From NCBI RefSeq assembly GCF_007856155.1, contig NZ_CP042266.1, forward strand, positions 5,642,001 to 5,706,000: a stretch of DNA of 64,000 bases. Reading direction: 5' to 3'. The notes under the pieces were generated by a model. That model searched no databases and was not told the origin of the DNA. It was given only the letters and a program-made list of their open reading frames with translations. The stretch's first letter is position 1, and the number at the start of each line of letters is the position of its first letter. The stretch is from Streptomyces qinzhouensis (GTDB lineage: Bacteria > Actinomycetota > Actinomycetes > Streptomycetales > Streptomycetaceae). The position numbers and the translations under genes were made by a program. Shown here one piece after another: positions 24,411 to 33,159 of this stretch.

Positions 24411-25127
24411 TCAGCCGTTGCGGCGCAGTGCCTCGCTCAGCCGGCCCGCCGCGTCGATCACCGCCTGGGCGTGCATCCGCCCCGGGTGCCTGGTGAGCCG
24501 TTCGATCGGTCCGGAGACCGAGACGGCGGCGACCACACGGTTGGACGGGCCGCGGACGGGCGCGGAGACCGAGGCCACTCCCGGCTCCCGCTCGCCGATC
24601 GACTGGGCCCAGCCCCGGCGCCGCACGCCCGACAGGGCGGTCGCGGTGAAACGGGCGCCCTGAAGGCCCCGGTGCAGCCGCTCCGGCTCCTCCCAGGCCA
24701 TCAGGATCTGCGCCGACGATCCGGCCTTCATGGTGAGCGTGGAGCCGACCGGGACGGTGTCCCGCAGTCCGGACAGCCGCTCCGCGGCGGCCACACAGAT
24801 CCGCATATCGCCCTGGCGTCGGTAGAGCTGGGCGCTCTCGCCGGTCACATCCCGCAGATGCGTGAGCACCGGTCCCGCCGTCGCCAGCAGCCGGTCCTCG
24901 CCCGCCGCCGCGGACAGCTCGGAAAGCCGCGGACCGAGAATGAACCGGCCCTGCATGTCCCTCGCCACCATGCGGTGGTGTTCCAGTGCCACGGCCAGCC
25001 GGTGAGCCGTGGGCCGGGCCAGCCCGGTGGCCGCGACCAGTCCGGCGAGGGTGGCCGGACCGGACTCCAGTGCGCTCAGAACCAGAGCCGCCTTGTCGAG
25101 AACGCCGACGCCGCTAGAGTTGTCCAT
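24411..25127 (-). CDS. ndgR: IclR-family regulator NdgR (leucine/amino-acid metabolism)
   Basis: 238 residues from ATG at 25127, the length known for NdgR. An N-terminal winged helix-turn-helix (about residues 8-60: LDKAALVLSALESGPATLAGLVAATGLARPTAHRL, quoted in part) is followed by an IclR effector domain to the C-terminus (VGSTLTMKAGSSAQILMAW, SVSAPVRG). NdgR (AreB) is known in Streptomyces to control leuCD and other amino-acid genes and to affect antibiotic production. It diverges from leuC with 143 bases between the starts. No Shine-Dalgarno sequence is seen, and promoter-like hexamers lie so close to the ATG that the mRNA may be leaderless. Confidence 0.93.
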   Translation of the reverse strand: MDNSSGVGVLDKAALVLSALESGPATLAGLVAATGLARPTAHRLAVALEHHRMVARDMQGRFILGPRLSELSAAAGEDRLLATAGPVLTHLRDVTGESAQLYRRQGDMRICVAAAERLSGLRDTVPVGSTLTMKAGSSAQILMAWEEPERLHRGLQGARFTATALSGVRRRGWAQSIGEREPGVASVSAPVRGPSNRVVAAVSVSGPIERLTRHPGRMHAQAVIDAAGRLSEALRRNG

Positions 25128-25132
25128 GAAAC

Positions 25133-25162
25133 GATATTCGCGTCTCACACTGTGAAACGCAA
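25133..25162 (-). promoter_or_regulatory. Putative ndgR promoter with embedded operator
   Basis: On the minus strand TTGCGT (25162-25157) is followed after 18 bases by AATATC (25138-25133), with the ndgR ATG only 5 bases further. Between them lies GTCTCACACTGTGAAAC (25142-25158), with TCACA-C-TGTGA as a perfect inverted repeat. An IclR-type repressor bound there would block ndgR and could also affect leuC. Confidence 0.6.
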
Positions 25163-25270
25163 GTTCAATTTTCCGGAGAACCCGCCAGTCTGTAGGGGCG
25201 GGCCGGGCAACACCGGGCCCGCACCCGATATCCAGGAAGGCCGGCACCGTGGCCGGGCGGAGGTAAAGCG

Positions 25271-26704
25271 ATGGGTAGGACACTCGCGGAGAAGGTCTGG
25301 GACGACCATGTCGTCCGGCGCGCCGAAGGCGAGCCCGACCTGCTCTACATTGATTTGCACCTGCTGCACGAGGTGACCAGCCCGCAGGCCTTCGACGGCC
25401 TCCGGATGGGCGGCCGCCCCGTGCGCCGGCTCGACCTCACCATCGCCACCGAGGACCACAACACCCCCACCCTCGACATCGACAAGCCGATCGCCGACCC
25501 GGTGTCCCGCGCCCAGCTCGAAACGCTGCGCCGCAACTGCGCCGAATTCGGGGTACGGCTCCATCCGCTCGGCGATATCGAGCAGGGCGTCGTCCATGTG
25601 GTGGGCCCGCAGCTCGGGCTGACCCAGCCCGGCACCACGGTGGTCTGCGGCGACTCGCACACCTCCACCCACGGCGCCTTCGGTGCCCTGGCCTTCGGCA
25701 TCGGCACCTCCCAGGTGGAGCATGTGCTGGCCACCCAGACCCTGCCGATGGCCCGCCCGAAGACCATGGCGATCACCGTCGAGGGCGAGCTGCCCGACGG
25801 CGTCACCGCCAAGGACCTGATCCTGGCGATCATCGCGAAGATCGGCACCGGCGGCGGCCAGGGCTATGTCCTGGAGTACCGCGGCCCCGCCATCGAGAAG
25901 CTCTCGATGGAAGCCCGGATGACCATCTGCAACATGTCCATCGAGGCGGGCGCCCGGGCCGGCATGATCGCCCCCGACCGGACCACCTTCGACTATCTCC
26001 AGGGCCGCCCGCACGCCCCCGAGGGCGCCGACTGGGACGCGGCGGTCGCCTACTGGGAGACCCTGCGCACCGACGACGACGCGGTCTTCGACGCCGAGGT
26101 CGTCATCGACGCCGCCGCGCTCTCCCCGTTCGTCACCTGGGGCACCAACCCCGGCCAGGGCGCGCCGCTCTCCGCCGAGGTCCCCGACCCCGCTTCGTAC
26201 GAGGACGCTTCGGAGCGGTTCGCCGCCGAAAAGGCCCTGGAGTACATGGGGTTGAGCGCCGGCCAGGCGCTGCGCGACATCCATGTCGACACCGTCTTCG
26301 TAGGCTCCTGCACCAATGGCCGGATCGAGGACCTGCGCTCCGCCGCCGCCGTCCTCGACGGCCGGAAGGTCGCCGACGGGGTGCGGATGCTGGTCGTCCC
26401 CGGCTCGGTCCGGGTCGCCCTCCAGGCCGTCGAGGAGGGCCTGGACAAGGTCTTCACCACGGCGGGCGCCGAATGGCGGCACGCGGGCTGCTCCATGTGT
26501 CTGGGGATGAACCCCGACCAACTGGCGCCGGGCGAGCGCTCCGCGTCGACCTCCAACCGTAACTTCGAGGGCAGGCAGGGCAAGGGCGGCCGGACCCATC
26601 TGGTGTCGCCGCAGGTCGCCGCCGCCACCGCGGTCGTGGGCAAGCTGGCCTCCCCGGCCGATCTGTCCGAAGCCGACGCCGCCCGTACGCCCGCTGGAGT
26701 CTGA
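25271..26704 (+). CDS. leuC: 3-isopropylmalate dehydratase large subunit
   Basis: 477 residues from ATG at 25271, with GGAGG 7 bases upstream. With LeuD it isomerises 2- to 3-isopropylmalate in leucine synthesis, using a 4Fe-4S cluster. Aconitase-family features are present: [18 protein letters not shown] (about residue 133) and the cluster cysteines in [13 protein letters not shown] and [14 protein letters not shown] (about 343-411). The ending ([22 protein letters not shown]) is typical. leuD follows after 5 bases. The gene is divergent from ndgR, whose product is known to activate leuCD in S. coelicolor. Confidence 0.97.
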   Translation: MGRTLAEKVWDDHVVRRAEGEPDLLYIDLHLLHEVTSPQAFDGLRMGGRPVRRLDLTIATEDHNTPTLDIDKPIADPVSRAQLETLRRNCAEFGVRLHPLGDIEQGVVHVVGPQLGLTQPGTTVVCGDSHTSTHGAFGALAFGIGTSQVEHVLATQTLPMARPKTMAITVEGELPDGVTAKDLILAIIAKIGTGGGQGYVLEYRGPAIEKLSMEARMTICNMSIEAGARAGMIAPDRTTFDYLQGRPHAPEGADWDAAVAYWETLRTDDDAVFDAEVVIDAAALSPFVTWGTNPGQGAPLSAEVPDPASYEDASERFAAEKALEYMGLSAGQALRDIHVDTVFVGSCTNGRIEDLRSAAAVLDGRKVADGVRMLVVPGSVRVALQAVEEGLDKVFTTAGAEWRHAGCSMCLGMNPDQLAPGERSASTSNRNFEGRQGKGGRTHLVSPQVAAATAVVGKLASPADLSEADAARTPAGV

Positions 26705-26709
26705 TCACC

Positions 26710-27303
26710 ATGGAAGCTTTCACCACCCACACCGGCCGGGCCGTCCCGCTGCGCCGCAGCAATGTCGACACCGACCAGATCATCCCGGCCCACTGGCTGA
26801 AGAAGGTCACCCGCGACGGCTTCGAGGACGGGCTCTTCGAGGCCTGGCGCAAGGACTCCGAGTTCGTCCTCAACCGCCCCGAGCGCCAGGGGGCGACCGT
26901 CCTGGTCGCGGGCCCCGACTTCGGTACCGGCTCCTCCCGTGAGCATGCCGTCTGGGCGCTCCAGAACTACGGCTTCAAGGCCGTGATCTCGGCCCGCTTC
27001 GCCGATATCTTCCGCGGAAACTCGCTGAAGAACGGCCTGCTCACCGTGGTGCTGCCGCAGGAGACCGTCGACGCCCTCTGGCAGCTGACGGAGGACGACC
27101 CCACCGCCGAGGTCACGGTGGACCTGGAGGCCCGCGAGGTCCGGGCCGCCGGGCTGACCGCTCCGTTCGAGCTCGACGAGAACGCCCGCTGGCGGCTGCT
27201 GAACGGGCTGGACGACATCAGTCTCACTCTTCAGAACGAAGCGGACATCGCGGACTACGAGGCCTCCAGGCCCGCCTTCAAACCCAGCACTGTTCAGGTC
27301 TGA
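26710..27303 (+). CDS. leuD: 3-isopropylmalate dehydratase small subunit
   Basis: 197 residues from ATG at 26710, 5 bases after leuC. It provides the swivelling domain of isopropylmalate isomerase. Family motifs are [17 protein letters not shown] (about residue 15) and [20 protein letters not shown] (about 70), and its length is normal. It forms an operon with leuC, closed by a hairpin 25 bases downstream. Confidence 0.96.
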   Translation: MEAFTTHTGRAVPLRRSNVDTDQIIPAHWLKKVTRDGFEDGLFEAWRKDSEFVLNRPERQGATVLVAGPDFGTGSSREHAVWALQNYGFKAVISARFADIFRGNSLKNGLLTVVLPQETVDALWQLTEDDPTAEVTVDLEAREVRAAGLTAPFELDENARWRLLNGLDDISLTLQNEADIADYEASRPAFKPSTVQV

Positions 27304-27327
27304 TCGGGTCTGATCAGCACTTATCCT

Positions 27328-27365
27328 CGACTGCGCCCCTCACCGTCCGGTGGGGGGCGCAGTCG
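27328..27365 (+). terminator. Terminator hairpin after leuCD
   Basis: CGACTGCGCCCC (27328-27339) pairs perfectly with GGGGCGCAGTCG (27354-27365) around a loop that can itself fold (CACCG...CGGTG). Confidence 0.85.
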
Positions 27366-27417
27366 TCTGTTGAGGGCCCGCCGGGCGACAACTCGCCTCA
27401 GATGGCACAATCGGTGC

Positions 27418-27645
27418 ATGGAACGCGACAATCAACTCGACCTGTACGAGGTGGTCGCGGCCCGATTGAAGGAAGCGCACACCGTAGTGCGCGCACTGCA
27501 AGTCCCGGAGGACGCAAGGATGGCGCTCTCCCGGAAGCTGCTGGTCATCACGGCCGCGGCAAAGCACGATCTCCCGGACGCGGCACGGCGTCTGGACCGT
27601 TTGATGCGGGACATCGGCGAGGGTCGAATCCCCGGCGTCGACTGA
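27418..27645 (+). CDS. Small conserved-looking helical protein of unknown function
   Basis: 75 residues from ATG at 27418; the longer frame from 27370 lies over the leuD terminator. The protein is almost entirely predicted helix (LYEVVAARLKEAHTVVRALQVPEDARMALSRKL), with a charged C-terminal RLDRLMRDIGEGRIPG. No membrane segment, cysteine or known motif is seen. It lies between leuCD and hupS with its own spacing on both sides, and by recalled synteny a small protein occupies this place in other streptomycetes. I cannot assign a function. Confidence 0.75.
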   Translation: MERDNQLDLYEVVAARLKEAHTVVRALQVPEDARMALSRKLLVITAAAKHDLPDAARRLDRLMRDIGEGRIPGVD

Positions 27646-27720
27646 CATCCCGGCTTGCGAAGGAGCGGCATGCTGCGACATCGGCGGTCGACTTCATTGC
27701 GGCACTAGGGTGATTAGCCC

Positions 27721-27744
27721 GTTTCGTGTTTGATTTGCGGTATA
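27721..27744 (+). promoter_or_regulatory. Stress-sigma-type promoter upstream of hupS
   Basis: GTTT (27721-27724), 14 bases, then GGTATA (27739-27744) resembles the SigB/SigH-class consensus GTTT-N14-15-GGGTAT. The start of hupS is 66 bases downstream. hupS is known to respond to stress and sporulation signals, which fits. Confidence 0.55.
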
Positions 27745-27809
27745 TATCTGCCTAACGTGCGAAAAAGCCTGGACAGATTCGGTCCGGCAATGTCTCCGAA
27801 GGGGAAGAC

Positions 27810-28463
27810 GTGAACAAGGCGCAGCTCGTAGAAGCGATTGCCGACAAGCTCGGCGGCCGCCAGCAGGCCGCCGACGCGGTCGACGCGGTGCTTGACGCGA
27901 TCGTCCGCGCGGTCGTCGGCGGAGACCGGGTCTCGGTCACCGGCTTCGGTTCGTTCGAGAAGGTCGAACGCCCGGCCCGCTACGCCCGTAACCCTCAGAC
28001 GGGTGAGCGGGTACGGGTCAAGAAGACCTCGGTTCCGCGCTTCCGCGCGGGCCAGGGCTTCAAGGACCTGGTCAGCGGGGCGAAGAAGCTCCCGCGCGGC
28101 GGCGAGGTCTCCGTCAAGAAGGCACCCAAGGGCAGCCTCTCGGGCGGCGCTTCCACCCGGACGACGGCCAAGGCCGCGGCCAAGAAGGCCACCGCCAAGA
28201 AGGCCGCCGCGAAGAAGACCGTGGCGAAGAAGGCGGCACCCGCCAAGAAGGCGGCGGTGAAGAAGACCGCGGCCAAGAAGGCGACGACCACCAAGAAGGC
28301 CGCGGCGAAGAAGGCCACCACGGCCAAGAAGGCCGCCCCCGCCAAGAAGGCGACCGCCAAGAAGACCGCCCCGGCGAAGAAGGCGACCGCCAAGAAGGCG
28401 CCGGCCAAGAAGGCGACGGCGCGTACCACGGCGGCGAAGAAGACCACCGCGCGCAAGCGGTAG
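27810..28463 (+). CDS. hupS: HU-family nucleoid protein with lysine-rich tail (HupS)
   Basis: 217 residues from GTG at 27810 with GAAGGGG upstream. Residues 1-92 are a complete HU DNA-binding fold ([48 protein letters not shown]). From about residue 105 a long basic tail follows, built of repeated KKA/AKK units like histone H1 or mycobacterial HU. HupS compacts DNA in sporulating hyphae and protects spores. The tail is repetitive at DNA level (GCCAAGAAGGC-type units), so its length may vary between strains. It is a single gene ending in a strong hairpin. Confidence 0.96.
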   Translation: MNKAQLVEAIADKLGGRQQAADAVDAVLDAIVRAVVGGDRVSVTGFGSFEKVERPARYARNPQTGERVRVKKTSVPRFRAGQGFKDLVSGAKKLPRGGEVSVKKAPKGSLSGGASTRTTAKAAAKKATAKKAAAKKTVAKKAAPAKKAAVKKTAAKKATTTKKAAAKKATTAKKAAPAKKATAKKTAPAKKATAKKAPAKKATARTTAAKKTTARKR

Positions 28464-28523
28464 GACCGGTCGGCCCAGGCCGCCACCGGTAAGCGGCACC
28501 CGCCGCGAAGGCCACTCACGCGC

Positions 28524-28555
28524 CGGGCCGGGCTCCCTCTGGGGAGCCCGGCCCG
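28524..28555 (+). terminator. Terminator hairpin after hupS
   Basis: CGGGCCGGGCTCCC (28524-28537) pairs perfectly with GGGAGCCCGGCCCG (28542-28555) around a 4-base loop. Confidence 0.85.
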
Positions 28556-28611
28556 CGGCAGGTCCGGAGTCCCCCGTACGGGCGTTCCCCCACGGAAGCG
28601 GTCCGCGCCCC

Positions 28612-28815
28612 TCAGAGCGTCTGGAGCGTCACCAGGGTGATCCGCAGACCGGCGCCCGTGCCCTCGGTCTCGATGCGGACCCGCTGACCGGGCCGCAGCA
28701 GCCGCAGCCCGCCCGCGTCGAAAGCGGCGGCGTCGAACTCCACGGGCGTGCCGTCGTCCAGCAGCACACTGCCGCGGCGGGTCTCGGAGTCGTATGTGTA
28801 CGAGGTCGCCTGCAT
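28612..28815 (-). CDS. Small OB-fold-like (cold-shock-domain-like) protein
   Basis: 67 residues from ATG at 28815. The pattern of short beta strands ([20 protein letters not shown] ... [13 protein letters not shown]) resembles the first half of a cold-shock OB fold, with G-x-V and a late PGQRV turn. The aromatic RNP motifs of true cold-shock proteins are absent, so nucleic-acid binding is uncertain. It ends 9 bases after the start region of nothing else on its strand and lies just upstream of cofC (same strand order: cofC then this gene). It may be co-transcribed with cofC. Confidence 0.75.
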   Translation of the reverse strand: MQATSYTYDSETRRGSVLLDDGTPVEFDAAAFDAGGLRLLRPGQRVRIETEGTGAGLRITLVTLQTL

Positions 28816-28824
28816 ACCCGAAGC

Positions 28825-29451
28825 CTAACCCTCCGTCCGGGTCCCGGCCCGGGCCAGCCGGGCCGCCGTACGCGGGCCCACGCCCAGGCGCAGTGCGGCC
28901 GCCAGATCGGCGGCCGTATCGACGTCACGGCGGACCGAGTCCACGTCCCGCAGCCGGATCTCCACCGCCCCCGACGCCGTATGACGGCGGCGCGACGCGC
29001 CTCCGAAAGCGGGCCGCAGTCCGGTGCCCGGCGCCGCCGTCAGCAGCGTCGTCCCGATCCCCGCCGCGTCCGGCAGAAAGGACCGCGGGAAACGGCCCGC
29101 CCGGTCCAGCACCCGGGCCAGCTCCCCGGGGCGCAGCGCCGGCAGATCCGCGTTCAGCGTGGCCACCGCCGCGTCCGGGCGCCGCAGCCGTACCGAATGC
29201 GCCCCGTGCGCCAGCGCCGCGTTCAGGCCCGCACCCGGCGGATCGGGCAGGATCCGGGCCCCCAGCGCCGTCAGCTCCGCCCCGGCGAGCTGATCGTCCG
29301 TGACAACGACCACATCCCGTACGGCCGGACAGTCCAGCGCCGCGGCCACCGTGTCCTGGGCGAAGGCGAGCACCACCCCCGGGCGGACGGCCGCGGCGAC
29401 GGCACCGGCGAGACGGCTCTTGGCCACGGCAAGGGGTTTGAGGGGAATCAC
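28825..29451 (-). CDS. cofC: 2-phospho-L-lactate/phosphoenolpyruvate guanylyltransferase (F420 synthesis)
   Basis: About 208 residues. CofC (FbiD) activates 2-phospholactate or phosphoenolpyruvate with GTP for coenzyme F420. Seen are the nucleotidyltransferase start VIPLKPLAVAKSRLAG, DVVVVTDD (about residue 45), LNADLPALRPGEL (metal-binding Asp, about 100) and FGGASRRRH near the end. The start is unclear: the only standard in-frame start near the family's N-terminus is GTG at 29451, which begins exactly at the first strand and leaves no leader. Upstream codons encode WSL-like residues common in the family, but no ATG, GTG or TTG precedes them nearby. Either a rare start (CTG) or a short N-terminus is used. 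Confidence 0.85.
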   Translation of the reverse strand: MIPLKPLAVAKSRLAGAVAAAVRPGVVLAFAQDTVAAALDCPAVRDVVVVTDDQLAGAELTALGARILPDPPGAGLNAALAHGAHSVRLRRPDAAVATLNADLPALRPGELARVLDRAGRFPRSFLPDAAGIGTTLLTAAPGTGLRPAFGGASRRRHTASGAVEIRLRDVDSVRRDVDTAADLAAALRLGVGPRTAARLARAGTRTEG

Positions 29452-29689
29452 CAGGGACCAGTGGGCCCGTGCATCGCTGTCCAGGGCGGCTCTCCGTCCG
29501 TGTGTATTCGGATCCCATTGTCGCCCGGCCCCCGCCCACGGCGGGGCCCGGCCCGGTGACCGGGGCGTACGGTGTGCTCGACATACCGGAGGGCCGGGGC
29601 CACACTTGATCCCCGCCACCGGGCAAAGGCCCGGTGACCGGCGAGTCCGTCCGGGTCTCGTACGCGTCCGCAGAAGAAAGGGTGTCCGT

Positions 29690-30442
29690 GTGTCCCGCCG
29701 AAAAATCGGCTTCTGGTACCGCCTGGCGGCGGTCATCGCCAAACCGCCGCTGCTGGTTCTGTTCAAGCGGGACTGGCGCGGTGCGGAACACATTCCGGTT
29801 GACGGTGGATTCATCACCGCGGTCAATCACAACTCGTATCTCGACCCTCTTTCGTATGCGCACTTCCAGTACAACACCGGACGCGTCCCGCGCTTTCTCG
29901 CAAAGGCCCCGCTGTTCTCGACGCCGTTCGTCGGGATGATGCTCCGCGGCACCCGGCAGATCCCGGTCTACCGCGAGACGACCAATGCCCTCGACGCCTA
30001 CCGGGCCGCCGTGGGCGCCATCGAACGGGGCGACTGCGTCGCCTTCTACCCCGAGGGCACCATCACCCGCGATCCCGGGATGTGGCCCATGGCCGGCAAG
30101 ACCGGCGCCGCCCGGATCGCGCTGGAGACCAAGGTGCCCGTCATCCCGGTCGCCCAGTGGGGCGCGAACCTGGTGATGCCGCCGTACGCCGAGGAGAACA
30201 AGGTCCGGCTCTTCCCCCGTAAAACCCTGATCGTGCAGGCCGGGCCGCCCGTCGACCTGAGCAGGTTCTACGATCGGGAGCCGACGCCCGAGGTGCTGCG
30301 CGAGGCCACGGAGGTCATCATGAGCGCCATCACCGGCCTCCTGGAGGACGTCCGGGGCGAGAAGGCCCCGGACGAACCGTGGGACCACGGCAAGGCACGG
30401 GAAGAACAGCGGCGCAAGGCCGCAGGGGAAGGACACAAGTGA
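29690..30442 (+). CDS. 1-acyl-sn-glycerol-3-phosphate acyltransferase
   Basis: 250 residues from GTG at 29690 with AGAAAGG at 7-8 bases. PlsC-type enzymes acylate lysophosphatidic acid to phosphatidic acid at the membrane. Motifs are NHNSYLDP (H-x4-D, about residue 45), the FYPEGTITRD block (about 120) and VPVIPVAQWGA. The C-terminus is basic. The stop TGA overlaps the GTG start of gpsA (GTGA), so lysophosphatidate acylation is coupled to glycerol-3-phosphate supply in one operon. Confidence 0.93.
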   Translation: MSRRKIGFWYRLAAVIAKPPLLVLFKRDWRGAEHIPVDGGFITAVNHNSYLDPLSYAHFQYNTGRVPRFLAKAPLFSTPFVGMMLRGTRQIPVYRETTNALDAYRAAVGAIERGDCVAFYPEGTITRDPGMWPMAGKTGAARIALETKVPVIPVAQWGANLVMPPYAEENKVRLFPRKTLIVQAGPPVDLSRFYDREPTPEVLREATEVIMSAITGLLEDVRGEKAPDEPWDHGKAREEQRRKAAGEGHK

Positions 30443-31470
30443 CAGACTCGGCCCACCACGCCGACCGGCCCGTGAAGGCAGCCGTCTTCGGAACCGGCTC
30501 CTGGGGGACCGCCTTCGGGACGGTCCTCGCGGACGCGGGCTGCGAGGTCACCCTCTGGGGGCGGCGCCCCGAACTGGCCGAGGCCGTCAACACCACCCGT
30601 ACCAACCCCGACTATCTCCCCGGAATCGAACTCCCCGCCGGGCTGCGGGCCACCACCGACCCCGCCGAGGCGCTGGACGGCGCCGACTTCGCGGTGCTCG
30701 CCGTACCCTCCCAGACGCTGCGCGGCAATCTCGCCGCCTGGGCCCCCCTGCTGTCGGCCGATACGGTCCTGGTCTCCCTGATGAAGGGCGTCGAACTGGG
30801 CACCACCAAGCGGATGAGCCAGGTGATCGAGGAGGTCGCCGGGGTGCCCGCGGAGCGGGTCGCGGTGGTCACCGGACCCAATCTCGCCCGGGAGATCGCC
30901 CAGCGGCTGCCCGCCGCCGCGGTCGTCGCCTGCCGGGACGGGGAGGTGGCGCGGCGCCTCCAGTCCGCCTGCCACACCCAGTACTTCCGCCCGTACACCA
31001 ACACCGACGTCGTGGGCTGTGAACTCGGCGGCGCGGTGAAGAACGTCATCGGTCTCGCGGTCGGCATCGCCGACGGCATGGGCCTCGGGGACAACGCCAA
31101 GGGCTCCCTCATCACCCGCGGTCTCGCCGAAACCACCCGGCTGGGCCTCGCGATGGGCGCCGACCCGCTGACCTTCTCCGGACTCGCCGGGCTCGGCGAC
31201 CTGGTGGCCACCTGCTCGTCCCCGCTCTCGCGCAACCACACCTTCGGGCTCAACCTCGGCAAGGGCATGACGCTGGAGCAGACCATCGCGGTCACCAAGC
31301 AGACCGCCGAGGGCGTCAAATCGTGCGAATCGGTGCTGGACCTGGCCCGCCGCCACGGCGTCGACATGCCCATCACCGAGACCGTCGTCGGCATCGTCCA
31401 CGACGGCAAGCCCCCGGCGGTCGCCCTCAAGGAACTGATGTCGCGCAGCGCCAAGCCCGAACGCCGCTGA
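30439..31470 (+). CDS. gpsA: NAD(P)+-dependent glycerol-3-phosphate dehydrogenase
   Basis: 343 residues from GTG at 30439, overlapping the acyltransferase stop by 4 bases. It reduces dihydroxyacetone phosphate to sn-glycerol-3-phosphate for phospholipids. It has a Rossmann start AVFGTGSWGTAF (about residue 15), VSLMKGVELGT, the catalytic-lysine region ELGGAVKNVIGLAVGIADG (about 198-216) and GLAGLGDLVATCSSPLSRN. Normal length. It is the second gene of the plsC-like/gpsA operon. Confidence 0.97.
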   Translation: MTDSAHHADRPVKAAVFGTGSWGTAFGTVLADAGCEVTLWGRRPELAEAVNTTRTNPDYLPGIELPAGLRATTDPAEALDGADFAVLAVPSQTLRGNLAAWAPLLSADTVLVSLMKGVELGTTKRMSQVIEEVAGVPAERVAVVTGPNLAREIAQRLPAAAVVACRDGEVARRLQSACHTQYFRPYTNTDVVGCELGGAVKNVIGLAVGIADGMGLGDNAKGSLITRGLAETTRLGLAMGADPLTFSGLAGLGDLVATCSSPLSRNHTFGLNLGKGMTLEQTIAVTKQTAEGVKSCESVLDLARRHGVDMPITETVVGIVHDGKPPAVALKELMSRSAKPERR

Positions 31471-31971
31471 CTCGCCGCCGGCGCGGTTGAGCATCCGGGG
31501 GCGTTGGCCCCCGGGCCGGTGCCGCGCCACCGCGGCGCGGCGACTCCCCCGTTCGGCCACCGCCTCCGGCGCCCGGAGGCTGCTTGCGCCTGGTGCGTTT
31601 TGTGCAGGCCGGGCCGGGATACGGTGTCGGCGGTGCCCGCCGGTGCGGTGGGGGCCGACCGGGATGGGACGTTGGTGGTGGCGGGTTCCGCCCGGCCCGT
31701 CTCCGACGCGGTTCACGCCCCCGGACCCGCTACCCGGAGGACACCGGGTTCTCCACCGGTCCGGCACGGGCGGGTTCGCGCGGGGCGCGGTTTTCGCCTC
31801 CGGCACGGATGCCGGACAGGCGCCCCCGGGGTCGCCCCGGCGCCGCGGGCCGTTCCCACCGGCAACGGTGCTCCGGCGGGCGGGTGTCCGTTCCCCGGGA
31901 GCCGTACCGTCCACCCACCCCGGCGGAGCCGCCCTGGCGGATGACGGTTCGCACGGTAGTCTCAGGGCGAT
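31471..31971. other. 501-bp gap between gpsA and ddl, no gene recognised
   Basis: GC-rich throughout. Several open frames overlap here in all plus-strand phases, but their translations are low-complexity Arg/Pro/Gly and none has a credible start, so none is called. It presumably carries the ddl promoter. No strong hairpin or repeat was recognised. Confidence 0.5.
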
Positions 31972-33129
31972 ATGAGCACCGAGAACCTCCCCCAGACCCC
32001 CGATCCGCAGGCCCGTAAGCCGCGGGTGGCCGTCGTCTTCGGCGGGCGCAGCTCCGAGCACGGGATCTCCACGGTCACCGCCGGTGCCGTGCTCCGCGCC
32101 ATCGACCGGACGAAGTACGACGTCATCCCCGTCGGCATCACGGTCGACGGACGCTGGGTGCTGACCGCCGACGAGCCCGACCGGATGGCCATCACCGACC
32201 GGCGCACCCCGAATGTGGCCGAACTGACCGACGGGGCTTCCGGGGCCGTGGTGCTCTCCGCCGACCCGGGCAACCGCGAACTCGTCTACAGCGAGCCCGG
32301 CGCCGTGCCCAAGGCGCTCGGCGAGGTCGACGTCGTCTTCCCGGTGCTGCACGGCGCTTACGGCGAGGACGGCACCCTCCAGGGCCTGCTGGAGCTGGCC
32401 GGAGTGCCGTACGTCGGTTCCGGTGTCCTCGCCTCCGCGGTCGGCCAGGACAAGGAGTACATGAAGCGGATCCTCGTCTCCTACGGGCTGCCCGTCGGAC
32501 CGTACGAGGTCATCCGCCCCCGCGACTGGGAGCGCGACCCCGGCGCCGCCCGCAAGCGGCTCCTCGGCTTCGCCGACGAGCACGGCTGGCCGCTGTTCGT
32601 GAAGCCCGCCCGGGCCGGTTCGTCGATCGGTATCACCAAGGTCGGGTCCGGCGACGGCCTCGACGCGGCGATCGAGGCGGCCCGCCGCCACGACCCGAAG
32701 ATCATCGTCGAGGCGATGGTGCGGGGCCGCGAGATCGAATGCGGGGTGCTGGAGTTCGAGGACGGGCCGCGGGCCAGTGTCCCCGCCGAGATCCTCGTCG
32801 ACCAGGACGGGCAGTTCTACGACTTCGACGCCAAGTACATCGACTCGGCCGACGGAGTGGTGCCCGCCCGCCTCACCGAGGAGGAGACCGCCGAGGTGCG
32901 CCGGCTCGCCGTCGAGGCCTTCGAGGCGACGAGCTGCGAGGGCCTGGTCCGCGCCGACTTCTTCCTCACCGCGGACGGCCGCTTCGTCATCAACGAGATC
33001 AACACCATGCCCGGGTTCACCCCCATCTCGATGTACCCGCGGATGTGGCAGGAGACCGGGGTCGCCTACCCCGAGCTGGTCGACCGGCTCATCGCGGCCG
33101 CGCTGCGCCGCAGCACCGGCCTGCGCTGA
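31972..33129 (+). CDS. ddl: D-alanine--D-alanine ligase
   Basis: 385 residues from ATG at 31972. It makes the D-Ala-D-Ala dipeptide for peptidoglycan by an ATP-grasp mechanism. Motifs are VFGGRSSEHGIS (about residue 21), VLHGAYGEDGTLQGLLE (about 128), VKPARAGSSIGITKV (about 208), and metal ligands in EINTMPGFTP (about 345). The residue after the SSIG loop does not show the Phe/Tyr pattern of D-Ala-D-Lac enzymes clearly, and there is no vanHA context, so a housekeeping Ddl is most likely. Confidence 0.96.
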   Translation: MSTENLPQTPDPQARKPRVAVVFGGRSSEHGISTVTAGAVLRAIDRTKYDVIPVGITVDGRWVLTADEPDRMAITDRRTPNVAELTDGASGAVVLSADPGNRELVYSEPGAVPKALGEVDVVFPVLHGAYGEDGTLQGLLELAGVPYVGSGVLASAVGQDKEYMKRILVSYGLPVGPYEVIRPRDWERDPGAARKRLLGFADEHGWPLFVKPARAGSSIGITKVGSGDGLDAAIEAARRHDPKIIVEAMVRGREIECGVLEFEDGPRASVPAEILVDQDGQFYDFDAKYIDSADGVVPARLTEEETAEVRRLAVEAFEATSCEGLVRADFFLTADGRFVINEINTMPGFTPISMYPRMWQETGVAYPELVDRLIAAALRRSTGLR

Positions 33130-33159
33130 CCGGAGCCGGGGGCGGCCCGCCGGGACCCG

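Noticed and set aside
31487..31975. Open frames of 140-160 residues between gpsA and ddl
   Set aside because: All three plus-strand phases are open at once with Arg/Pro/Gly translations and no plausible starts; nothing supports coding.
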